This document shows positions 51,359 to 58,545 of a stretch of 58,545 bases of DNA, in pieces (the first letter of the stretch is position 1; each line of letters starts with the position of its first letter). The stretch spans positions 1 through 58,545 of the forward strand of contig JACQAO010000064.1 of the NCBI GenBank assembly GCA_016194935.1, in the 5' to 3' direction. The stretch comes from Betaproteobacteria bacterium. Its GTDB lineage: Bacteria; Pseudomonadota; Gammaproteobacteria; Burkholderiales; Rhodocyclaceae. Position numbers and translations under genes: made by a program. The notes beneath the pieces are model-generated. The model was not told the DNA's origin. It did not search any database and saw only the letters and a list, made by a program, of their open reading frames with translations.

Positions 51359-52309
51359 TCAATTTCTATGGGATTTCATCAACAGCGGGCGCAGTGTATC
51401 CGACAGCATCCCCGCATCGAACTTGGCAACATAGGCATCGACGCCGACGCGCTTGCCCATGGCGTGATTGGCCTCGGATGACAGCGAAGAATGCATCACT
51501 ACGGGAATACCGTTGAAGCGCGCATCGCTCTTGATGTTCTTGGTCAGCACATAACCATCCATTTCCGGCATCTCGGCATCGACCAGAATCAATTGCACTT
51601 CATCGCGCAAATCTTTCTTGGTCTGCTGCGCATGCGCCGCCATGCCAGCCAGCCGCGTCCAGGCTTCCAGCCCGTTGAGCGCGTGCTTGTGTTTCACGCC
51701 CATCTTGTCGAGCACTTCGGCGATTTTCTTGCGCGCCACGGCGGAATCGTCAGCGAAGAAAACGTTGTACTCGGCGTCATCGCCGAGCCGCTCCACTTCG
51801 GTCACCGGAACATCGCCGAAAGTGTCGGCGAGTATCTGCTCGACATCGAGAATCGACACCAGCTTGCCGTTGGGCAATTCAGTAATGGAAGTGATGAAGC
51901 GATGACTGCCGCCGGTAACCACCGAATCCGGCGCGCGCACCTTGCTCCAGTCGACGCGGATAATGCGGTCCACATCATGCACCAGAAAACCCAGGATGCG
52001 CTTGCTGTATTCGGTTACCATCATCGAGCCGCCCAATCCGCCAGGGGCGTCAGAAAGCTCCATGGAGCGCGCCAGCGACAGCACCGGAATCACATTGCCG
52101 CGCAGGCTGATGAGCCCTTCAACGCCAGCCGGCATATTGGGTGTCTTGGTAATCTTGGGTGTCTTGCTGACCTCGCGCACCTTGAACACGTTGATGCCGA
52201 AAGTCTCCCGCGTTCCCAGCGAGAACAGCAGGATTTCCATGAGGTTCGAGCCCGCCAACTGGGTGCGGGCATCGACGGATTCAAGCATGCTGTTGTCTTC
52301 TGATTTCAT
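51359..52309 (-). CDS. cheV: Chemotaxis coupling protein CheV (copy 1)
   Basis: CheV is a fusion of a CheW-like coupling domain (about 1-165) and a receiver domain (about 180-316), used to link receptors with CheA and to adapt the signal. This 316-residue product has [25 protein letters not shown] and [15 protein letters not shown] in the CheW part, and [18 protein letters not shown] and [21 protein letters not shown] in the receiver part. GGGGGAG precedes the start. The paralogue copy follows upstream, 24 bp away. Confidence 0.94.
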   Translation of the reverse strand: MKSEDNSMLESVDARTQLAGSNLMEILLFSLGTRETFGINVFKVREVSKTPKITKTPNMPAGVEGLISLRGNVIPVLSLARSMELSDAPGGLGGSMMVTEYSKRILGFLVHDVDRIIRVDWSKVRAPDSVVTGGSHRFITSITELPNGKLVSILDVEQILADTFGDVPVTEVERLGDDAEYNVFFADDSAVARKKIAEVLDKMGVKHKHALNGLEAWTRLAGMAAHAQQTKKDLRDEVQLILVDAEMPEMDGYVLTKNIKSDARFNGIPVVMHSSLSSEANHAMGKRVGVDAYVAKFDAGMLSDTLRPLLMKSHRN

Positions 52310-52333
52310 GACGCTCCCCCGGTTCGTGTTTGG

Positions 52334-53299
52334 CTATGCCGCTACGCTGTGAGGCTGGCGCTTGGTGAGACGGGTCAGGGTTTCCGCCAGGCGTTGCGGC
52401 TCGAACTTGGGTACGTATTCGTCCACACCCACCGAATGACCGAGTTGCTGGTTGGACATCCCCGACAGGGAGGAGTGCATGATCACGGGTATGCCGGCGA
52501 AACGCGGATCGCTCTTGATGTTCTTGGTCAGGATATAGCCGTCCATCTCAGGCATCTCGACATCGGTAAGGATCAGTTGCACCAGTTCGTTCACCTGCCG
52601 GCCGAGGCCTTCCGCATGATCCGCCAGCTTCTGCAGCTCGTCCCAGGCGGCGCGGCCATTCACGGCCGAGATGAATTTCATGCCGAGCGCCTCCAGGGTG
52701 CGCTGGATCTGTCCGCGCGCCACCGAAGAATCGTCAGCGAAGAATACCGTCAGGTCGCCATCCACCACCGGTTGAATGTCCTTGAACAGGAAGGCGTCGT
52801 CTGTCTTGGTCGTCTCGGCAAGCACGCGCTCGACATCCAGCATCATCACCAGCCGGCCATCGGCCAGCTCCGTCACCGCCGTCACCAAGCCGCCCAGGTT
52901 GGACATCAGCATATCCGGCGGCACGCGCATCTGCGCCCAGTCGAGGCGCAGTATGGTATCGACTTCCTCCACCAAAAAGCCCTGCGTATGACGGTTGTAT
53001 TCGGTCACAATCATGATCTCGCGCGGGCTTGCCATGGGAATATTCACGTATTCGGCGAGATCCACCACCGGCACCAGGGCGCCGCGCAAACTGACCATGC
53101 CTTTCACCGCCGCCGGCATTTCCGGCGCAGTGGTAATCGCCGGGGTACGCATTACCTCGCGCACCTTGAATACGTTGATGCCGAAGGTTTCGCGCCGACC
53201 GGTGCGGCTATCCTCACCCAGTGTGAACAGCAATATCTCCAGCTTATTGGTGCCGGCCAGTCGTGCTCGTTCATCGATGTTCTTCATCAAGTCAGACAT
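52334..53299 (-). CDS. cheV: Chemotaxis coupling protein CheV (copy 2)
   Basis: A second CheW-receiver fusion, 321 aa from ATG 53299 (the frame continues upstream but MSDLMKNIDERARLAGTNKLEILL is the family start). CheW part with [23 protein letters not shown] and MVSLRGALVPVVDLAEY; receiver part with VFFADDSSVARGQIQRTLEALGM and [22 protein letters not shown]. Clearly paralogous to the gene just downstream; the two receivers are similar over the phosphoacceptor region, implying tandem duplication. Confidence 0.92.
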   Translation of the reverse strand: MSDLMKNIDERARLAGTNKLEILLFTLGEDSRTGRRETFGINVFKVREVMRTPAITTAPEMPAAVKGMVSLRGALVPVVDLAEYVNIPMASPREIMIVTEYNRHTQGFLVEEVDTILRLDWAQMRVPPDMLMSNLGGLVTAVTELADGRLVMMLDVERVLAETTKTDDAFLFKDIQPVVDGDLTVFFADDSSVARGQIQRTLEALGMKFISAVNGRAAWDELQKLADHAEGLGRQVNELVQLILTDVEMPEMDGYILTKNIKSDPRFAGIPVIMHSSLSGMSNQQLGHSVGVDEYVPKFEPQRLAETLTRLTKRQPHSVAA

Positions 53300-53434
53300 T
53301 GTTTCGCCTTTCTGCCGGCTGTGCGGCGTGAAAACACCGACCCCGATATTACGCCATTTTCCCGGATCGATGCTCGATCCGGCGGGCGGCAAAACCGCCG
53401 TTGCCCCCTTCCGCAGCATGCCTCCGCCGCCTGG

Positions 53435-54655
53435 TCAGACATTAAACCGGGCGGTAACCCGGCCCAGGTTCGCGGCCAGTTGTTCCAGCCTGCGGCCTTC
53501 ATCACCGGCCCGGCGCACCGCGACGCGATTGTCCTCCGCCATCTGGGCGATGCGCTCGATATTGCGCGCAATTTCGTTAACCGCCACCGTCTGGCCCTGC
53601 ACCGATGCGGAAATCTCGCTCATGCCCCGGCGGGTGCTGGTCACTTCCGCATTCGCCATGCCGAGCACTTCGGCGACGCTCTCCAGATGCTCCTGGCTGG
53701 TGGCCAGCGCCGCCTTGCCGCGCCCGATGGCCTCCTCCACCTGGCTGGATTTTTCGCTCAGGGAGCGCGTGACCTTGTCGATCTCGCTCGCCGCCGCTGC
53801 GGATTTCTCGGCAAGCTTCCTGACTTCGTCGGCGACCACGGCAAATCCGCGGCCTTGTTCCCCGGCGCGCGCCGCCTCGATCGCCGCATTCAGCGCCAGC
53901 AGATTGGTCTGGTCAGCGATATCGCGCACCTCGCGCGTCATCGCCGTAATCGAACGGGTGCTGTCGATGAACACCGTTGCAGTTGACGCGATGTCAACCA
54001 CCGAGTCTTCCACCATGGTGATCTCGCCGATCATCCTTGACAGGCTCTCATTACCCTCCTGAGTCCTCTCCAGGCTGGCGGCGGATTGGCGGTCGACTTC
54101 AGCGGCGCCGCCGGCGACGCTGCGTATGCTGACCGACATCTGTTCCACAGCAGCGGCGGTACTGGCTGCCGCTTCGCTCTGCGCGCCGGAGCCGGCGTTG
54201 ATCTCGCCGTTCATTCCGGAAAACAGCGCCACCGACTGCCCCAACTGGCTCGATGCTGCGCGCATCTCCGTCACCACTTCGCGCAATTGCTGCTGCATGC
54301 CGCTGATCGCCGCCAGCAGGCTGGCCTGGTCGCCGGGACGGGTATCGATGCGAAACCCCAGGTCGCCGCCGGCGATACGCCTGACTACGCTGGAGGCATA
54401 TTGCGGTTCGCCGCCCAGCAAGCCGAGCAAAATCCGGACAAACTGGATAAAGGCCGCCAGGCCGACGCCCGACGCCGCCAGCACCACCACGATGATTGTC
54501 AGTTTGGCCGAATCAGCCGACGCCGCCAGTTGTGGATTGAGCTTGCGCAGATCCTCGGCCAGGCCGGAAAACATGTAGTAGCTGAAGCCGTTGGCGATCA
54601 GCGTTGCTACTGAGAGTACGATCAAGACAAGTATCAAGCGGTTGCGCAACGTCAT
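53435..54655 (-). CDS. Methyl-accepting chemotaxis protein with minimal sensor region
   Basis: A 406-residue receptor. From ATG 54655 (AAGGA 9 nt upstream) there are two membrane helices, about 6-23 and 47-72, with only about 25-30 residues between them ([20 protein letters not shown]), so there is no room for a folded periplasmic ligand domain. A short HAMP-like stretch follows, then the signalling domain with the conserved hairpin [41 protein letters not shown] (in sections, near 285-325). No CheR/CheB docking pentapeptide is visible. It may sense inside the cell or through its membrane part. Confidence 0.92.
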   Translation of the reverse strand: MTLRNRLILVLIVLSVATLIANGFSYYMFSGLAEDLRKLNPQLAASADSAKLTIIVVVLAASGVGLAAFIQFVRILLGLLGGEPQYASSVVRRIAGGDLGFRIDTRPGDQASLLAAISGMQQQLREVVTEMRAASSQLGQSVALFSGMNGEINAGSGAQSEAAASTAAAVEQMSVSIRSVAGGAAEVDRQSAASLERTQEGNESLSRMIGEITMVEDSVVDIASTATVFIDSTRSITAMTREVRDIADQTNLLALNAAIEAARAGEQGRGFAVVADEVRKLAEKSAAAASEIDKVTRSLSEKSSQVEEAIGRGKAALATSQEHLESVAEVLGMANAEVTSTRRGMSEISASVQGQTVAVNEIARNIERIAQMAEDNRVAVRRAGDEGRRLEQLAANLGRVTARFNV

Positions 54656-54759
54656 GGGGCGGGTTCCTTCTTGCATGCGCCATAGTAAGGTTTGGTCAGA
54701 ATCATTCCGCCGGCGGCCCTGTGTCGTGAACGTTTTGAATGCAGGAAGGGCTGCGGCAA

Positions 54760-55062
54760 TCAGCTGATCGAAAACAACTTGCTGAAGTTGGCGATGTCCA
54801 GAATCTGGCGGACACCGCCGCCGCAATTGATCAGGGACACCGTCTTGCTGGCGGCCCCGGCCTTGTCGCGCAGCATCAACAACATGCCCAGCGCGGAGCT
54901 GTCCAGATAATCGACTCCGCCAAAGTCGATTGATATCAGTGACTGAAGTCCCTTCAGGGCTGTATCGACAGCGGCGCGAAAATCCCGGTGGGTATTGAAA
55001 TCGAACCGTCCCTGCAACCGGATCGTGGTGGAATTGTCGGTATTGACGATATTCACTTGCAT
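54760..55062 (-). CDS. STAS-domain protein (anti-anti-sigma factor type)
   Basis: A STAS domain of about 100 residues (SpoIIAA fold): strands [18 protein letters not shown] and the conserved [20 protein letters not shown], where the SSA serines are the site phosphorylated in SpoIIAA-type proteins. Such proteins bind sensor or anti-sigma partners in partner-switching systems. Start choice is uncertain: ATG 55062 has GGAG at 9 nt; ATG 55068 and upstream 55089 are also open. Located between the chemoreceptor gene and cheA2; no HPK/anti-sigma partner is encoded next to it. Confidence 0.85.
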   Translation of the reverse strand: MQVNIVNTDNSTTIRLQGRFDFNTHRDFRAAVDTALKGLQSLISIDFGGVDYLDSSALGMLLMLRDKAGAASKTVSLINCGGGVRQILDIANFSKLFSIS

Positions 55063-55110
55063 ATCCATCTGCTCCCGGACGCCGTGCAAGCCAGCGCAGC
55101 GTATGCCGCA

Positions 55111-55139
55111 ATTATAGCGGTGTTATCGTAATGTCGCCA
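55111..55139 (-). promoter_or_regulatory. Weak sigma-70-like promoter for STAS gene
   Basis: A perfect TATAAT (55116-55111 on the minus strand) lies 43 bp before the STAS ATG. The -35 region at 17-bp spacing matches only 3 of 6. Plausible but unsupported otherwise. Confidence 0.3.
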
Positions 55140-55317
55140 GGCAGGAACGGCCTGCTTCCGGCAGCCCGCCGTCGACTCTTTGCCGGCGAGAATAACGCCA
55201 ATAGCCTGGTTGCGCAACCGCAACGCTGCCTCCGCGCGGCTCCCGGAAAACCCCAGCCACCCGGTCATGCTAATTCCAACCACAATTCAACCACAAAAGT
55301 TCAGCCGGAAATTTTCT

Positions 55318-55346
55318 TTGTAATGTTCAGGAATGTGCATTATGCT
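55318..55346 (+). promoter_or_regulatory. Possible sigma-70 promoter of cheA2
   Basis: TTGTAA (55318-55323), 17 bp, TATGCT (55341-55346): 4 of 6 matches each, exact spacing, about 200 bp before cheA2. It is preceded by two direct copies of CAACCACAA spaced 11 bp (55277-55285 and 55288-55296). A palindrome TGCAAA-TG-TTTGCA lies at 55432-55445. No better promoter for the second chemotaxis unit was seen in the 463-bp STAS-cheA2 gap, which otherwise has no gene. Confidence 0.35.
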
Positions 55347-55552
55347 TGGCTCGGAACAATCTTCGGCGTGAAGAAAATTCATGTCAGGATTAAATGATTC
55401 TGGAGGTGATCGATTCAGCTTCGGTGCATCGTGCAAATGTTTGCATGCTCGAAGACTCATGCTAAGCTGCGGCAGACAGCCGGAACTGCTGAGCAATCGA
55501 CAACCTCAATAAAAATATTACCGGCCAACATCTCGCTTGCGGAGAGCGCCTT

Positions 55553-57793
55553 ATGACCATCGACATGAGTCAGTTTTACCAGGTCTTCTTCGACGAGGCG
55601 GCGGAGCACCTCGACGAAATGGAGCGCCTCCTGCTCGGCCTGGACGTCGATGCGCCCGATCCCGACGACCTCAACGCCATCTTTCGCGCGGCGCACTCCA
55701 TCAAGGGCGGCAGCGGCACCTTCGGCTTCACCGACATGACCGGGGTAACGCACATACTCGAAACCCTGCTGGACCGGTTGCGCAAAAACGAACTGACGCT
55801 GCGCAGCGAAATGGTGGATGCGTTTCTCGAAGCCAGCGATGTATTGCGCGGACAACTCGCCGGCCATCAAAATAACGAAGACAGCGATGCCCAGGCCGCC
55901 GCTGAAGTGTGCGTGAAACTCAACAGCCTGGCCAGCGACGATAGCCCGGCGGGTACACCACAGCCCGCCCCGCCCGCACCGAAAAGTACCGGCACAGACG
56001 CAGCGCCAACTCAACACCAGTTCAACATAGCATTCACGCCCGATCAGCAAACTCTCGATCAAATAAAAGACATCGCCCCGCTGTTCGCCGATCTCGCCGC
56101 ATTGGGAAAACTCGAAGTCACCGAACTACCGGCTCAGGGTAGCGCCCCCCGCTCCTGGCGCTTGAGCCTGCAAACCACTGCCGACGAAGCCGCAGTCAAT
56201 GACGTTTTTGCTTTCTTCGCGCAACCGGAGCAGGTCAACATCGAATCCGGCGCCGCTTCCCAATCTGCTCCCGCCGCTGTAGCTGATCCCGGCTTCGGCC
56301 TGTTCGCCGATGATGCGCCGGCAGAGAGTGACGCCAGCTTCGGTTTCTTTGAAGATGCCGCAGGAACACCGGCGGCATCAGAAACACCGGAAACACCGGC
56401 AATTGAGCAAACTGAAAATAAACGCGGTTATGGCTTCTTCCCCCCCGAACGATACGCCGACAAGCCGCCCGAACCTGCCGCTGCGCAGGCAGGAACGCCA
56501 ACCGTCAGCACAGCTCCTGCGACATCCGCCAAACCGGATGACGGCAACCAACCCGCAACGCCGGCTCGGCGCGCCACGGACAGGGCGCCCGCTGGCGCAC
56601 AGGCTGAATCCGCCTCGATCCGGGTGGGCGTTGACAAGGTGGATCAGCTCGTCAATCTGGTGGGCGAGTTGGTAATCACCCAGGCCATGCTGGCCCAGAC
56701 TGCTTCAGAGGTGGACCCGGCGATCTACGAAAAAATGCTCAACGGTTTGTCGCAGCTGGAACGCAATACCCGTGACTTGCAGGAAACGGTGATGTCGATC
56801 CGCATGATGCCGATCAGCTTCGTCTTCAGCCGCTTCCCCCGGGTGGTCAGGGACCTGGCCTCGAAACTGAACAAAAAAGTCGAGTTGGTCACGCTCGGCG
56901 AAGGCACCGAGCTGGACAAGGGCCTGATCGAAAAAATTGCCGACCCGCTCACCCACCTGGTGCGCAACAGCCTGGATCACGGCATCGAACTGCCGGCGCA
57001 GCGCATCGCCGCCGGCAAGCCGGCACACGGCACCATTACTCTGCAAGCCGCTCACCAGGGCGGCAATGTGGTGATCTCGGTGATCGACGACGGCGCCGGA
57101 CTGAACCGCGAAAGAATTCTCGCCAAGGCCCGTGAAAAAGGCATCCCGGTGACCGATACCATGCCGGACGGCGAAGTCTGGCAACTGATTTTCGCACCCG
57201 GCTTTTCCACCGCCGACGTGGTGACCGACGTATCCGGTCGCGGTGTCGGCATGGATGTGGTGAGGAGAAACATCCTCGCCATGGGCGGACAGGTGGACAT
57301 CGACTCGTCTGCCGGCTGGGGTAGCCGCATCACCATTCGCCTGCCGCTGACGCTGGCGATCCTGGACGGCATGTCGGTAGCGGTCGGCAACGAGGTTTTC
57401 ATCATTCCCCTGACCTATATCGTCGAGTCGCTGCAACCGGCGCGCGAGGACATCAAGAGCATCTCCGGCAGCGGCAAGGTGGTGCAGGTGCGCGGCGAAT
57501 ATCTGCCGCTGCTGACGCTGTACACCACCTTCAAAATCGACGCCAAGGCGCGCGAACCGCACCAGGGCATCGTCGTCATCATCGAATCCGACGACGGCAA
57601 AATCGCCTTGCTGGTGGACGGGCTGGTGGGCCAGCACCAGGTGGTCATCAAGGGGCTGGAGAGCAATTACCGCAAAGTACCCGATGTCTCCGGGGCAACC
57701 ATCATGGGTGACGGCAGGGTGGCGCTGATTCTGGATGTGGTGGCACTGGTTAAAAGCAGTCAACGCAGTCAGCATTTAGACATCGCGGCCTGA
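55553..57793 (+). CDS. cheA: Chemotaxis histidine kinase CheA (second copy)
   Basis: A 746-residue CheA, larger than the first. P1 domain with His48 ([17 protein letters not shown]), a long linker (about 120-340) containing repeated F-G-F-F/G-L-F motifs ([32 protein letters not shown]), P3-P4 with [25 protein letters not shown] and [12 protein letters not shown], and a C-terminal CheW-like domain. It sits with cheW and another receptor on the plus strand, apart from the cheA1 run. The two CheAs probably serve separate or layered pathways. Confidence 0.95.
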   Translation: MTIDMSQFYQVFFDEAAEHLDEMERLLLGLDVDAPDPDDLNAIFRAAHSIKGGSGTFGFTDMTGVTHILETLLDRLRKNELTLRSEMVDAFLEASDVLRGQLAGHQNNEDSDAQAAAEVCVKLNSLASDDSPAGTPQPAPPAPKSTGTDAAPTQHQFNIAFTPDQQTLDQIKDIAPLFADLAALGKLEVTELPAQGSAPRSWRLSLQTTADEAAVNDVFAFFAQPEQVNIESGAASQSAPAAVADPGFGLFADDAPAESDASFGFFEDAAGTPAASETPETPAIEQTENKRGYGFFPPERYADKPPEPAAAQAGTPTVSTAPATSAKPDDGNQPATPARRATDRAPAGAQAESASIRVGVDKVDQLVNLVGELVITQAMLAQTASEVDPAIYEKMLNGLSQLERNTRDLQETVMSIRMMPISFVFSRFPRVVRDLASKLNKKVELVTLGEGTELDKGLIEKIADPLTHLVRNSLDHGIELPAQRIAAGKPAHGTITLQAAHQGGNVVISVIDDGAGLNRERILAKAREKGIPVTDTMPDGEVWQLIFAPGFSTADVVTDVSGRGVGMDVVRRNILAMGGQVDIDSSAGWGSRITIRLPLTLAILDGMSVAVGNEVFIIPLTYIVESLQPAREDIKSISGSGKVVQVRGEYLPLLTLYTTFKIDAKAREPHQGIVVIIESDDGKIALLVDGLVGQHQVVIKGLESNYRKVPDVSGATIMGDGRVALILDVVALVKSSQRSQHLDIAA

Positions 57794-57827
57794 GCCGCGC
57801 AACCTACTTTGTACAGGGGAGACGCAA

Positions 57828-58337
57828 ATGACACAGGCGACACAGGCCAAAGAAACCGCCGCCATCGACGTGCTGGCGGGCGGCAATGAATTTCTCACCT
57901 TCACCCTGGGCCAGGAGGAATACGGCATCGACATCCTCAAGGTGCAGGAAATCCGCGGCTACGATGCGGTCACCCATATCGCCAACGCCCCTGAGTTCAT
58001 CAAGGGCGTGATCAATCTGCGCGGCAACATCGTGCCGATCATCGACATGCGCATCAAATTCAATCTCGGCAATGTCGAATACAACCAGTTCACCGTGGTC
58101 ATCATCCTCAACATCGCCCACCGGGTGGTGGGCATGGTGGTGGATGGCGTATCCGACGTGACCACGCTTAAACCGGAAGAGATCAAACCCGCGCCGGAAT
58201 TCGGCACCGGCCTGGACACCCAGTATCTGCTGGGCCTGGGAACGGTGGATGAGCGCATGCTGATCCTGGTGGATATCGAGCGGCTGATGGGCAGCCGCGA
58301 CATGGAGTTGATTGAAGCAACACAACTGGCGGCATAG
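57828..58337 (+). CDS. cheW: Chemotaxis coupling protein CheW
   Basis: CheW connects chemoreceptors with the P5 domain of CheA. The 169-residue product has the family segments [43 protein letters not shown] and [17 protein letters not shown] lies 6 nt upstream of the ATG. It follows cheA2 by 34 bp, so they should be co-transcribed. The N-terminal 18 residues before [10 protein letters not shown] are non-conserved. Confidence 0.96.
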   Translation: MTQATQAKETAAIDVLAGGNEFLTFTLGQEEYGIDILKVQEIRGYDAVTHIANAPEFIKGVINLRGNIVPIIDMRIKFNLGNVEYNQFTVVIILNIAHRVVGMVVDGVSDVTTLKPEEIKPAPEFGTGLDTQYLLGLGTVDERMLILVDIERLMGSRDMELIEATQLAA

Positions 58338-58390
58338 CCTTACTTACCCCGCGTTTCAGAATCTAACAATTTGCTCAGGAGGAAGAAATC

Positions 58391-58545
58391 ATGTCATTCG
58401 GAAACTTGAAGGTGGGGGCGCGCTTAGGCTTGGGTTTTGGTCTGGTGCTGGTGCTGCTGTCGGCGGTTGCGTTCATCGGCATCACTCGTTTGGGGGATAT
58501 GGATCACGCGATGCAAAAGCTCGCTACAGACAACTACCCCAAGAC
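58391..58545 (+). CDS. Methyl-accepting chemotaxis protein, 5' end only
   Basis: The window ends within this gene; 51 codons are visible. The start MSFGNLKVGARLGLGFGLVLVLLSAVAFIGI in pieces is typical of MCPs: short basic start, then the first membrane helix, then the beginning of a periplasmic region (MDHAMQKLATDNYPK, 4HB-like). GGAGGAAG precedes the ATG. It should be in the cheA2-cheW operon. Confidence 0.85.
   Translation, partial: MSFGNLKVGARLGLGFGLVLVLLSAVAFIGITRLGDMDHAMQKLATDNYPK

Noticed and set aside
52349-53986. 545-codon plus-strand open frame opposite cheV2 and the chemoreceptor
   Set aside because: Shadow of two clear minus-strand genes; composition is His/Arg-rich and family-like motifs are absent.
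55131-55397. 88-codon open frame in the STAS-cheA2 gap
   Set aside because: No ribosome-binding site, no family features, and Arg/Pro-rich composition like other chance frames.

Overview
The window is an almost uninterrupted flagellar and chemotaxis gene island of about 58.5 kb from a polarly or sparsely flagellated Gram-negative bacterium. GC-rich codon use, P- and L-ring genes (flgH, flgI), a bifunctional FlgJ, FleS/FleR-type sigma-54 control, FlhF/FlhG, MotC/MotD-type stators and CheZ point to a proteobacterium. The mixture best fits a betaproteobacterium (Nitrosomonadales-like), but genus cannot be read from this sequence.

Layout. 1-5.3 kb (+): 3' end of a flagellin gene with its terminator, then fliD, fliS, fliT, a second FliK-like gene and a small FlhB C-terminal paralogue. 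5.4-8.4 kb: a PilZ (c-di-GMP) protein (+), then two unrelated housekeeping genes, a quinone oxidoreductase and rdgC (-). 8.4-11.6 kb (-): fleS-fleR two-component regulator and fliE. 11.7-23.0 kb (+): fliFGHIJK-LMNOPQR, the basal body, export gate, C-ring and hook-length ruler. 23.0-37.7 kb (-): flgBCDEFGHIJKL plus a downstream lipoprotein gene. 37.9-39.6 kb (+): flgA, flgM, flgN. 39.7-53.4 kb (-): motD, motC, fliA, flhG, flhF, flhA, flhB, cheA, cheZ, cheY and two cheV genes. 53.4-55.1 kb (-): a chemoreceptor and a STAS protein. 55.5-58.5 kb (+): a second cheA, cheW and the start of another chemoreceptor.

Regulation can be partly read from the DNA. Near-perfect sigma-54 sites lie before fliE, fliK and flgB, with a weaker one before fliF. 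Sigma-28 sites lie before fliD, flgK and flgM. FleS/FleR and FliA/FlgM are both encoded here, so the sequence supports a cascade in which FleR with sigma-54 makes hook and basal body and FliA then makes cap, junction proteins and filament. No flhDC or fleQ is visible.

Most unusual points: FliD, FlgE, FlgK and FlgL are enlarged by copies of one related beta-rich module (FlgK 1101 aa, FlgL 914 aa), with recent tandem duplication in flgL; FlhG has arginine in place of both P-loop lysines; a FliK-like/FlhB-C pair lacks the NPTH cleavage motif; FlhB itself carries NPSH; a lipoprotein gene is wedged between flgL and fliR and overlaps both; and an intergenic repeat interrupts fliQ-fliR. I found no tRNA, rRNA, CRISPR array, transposase or phage gene.
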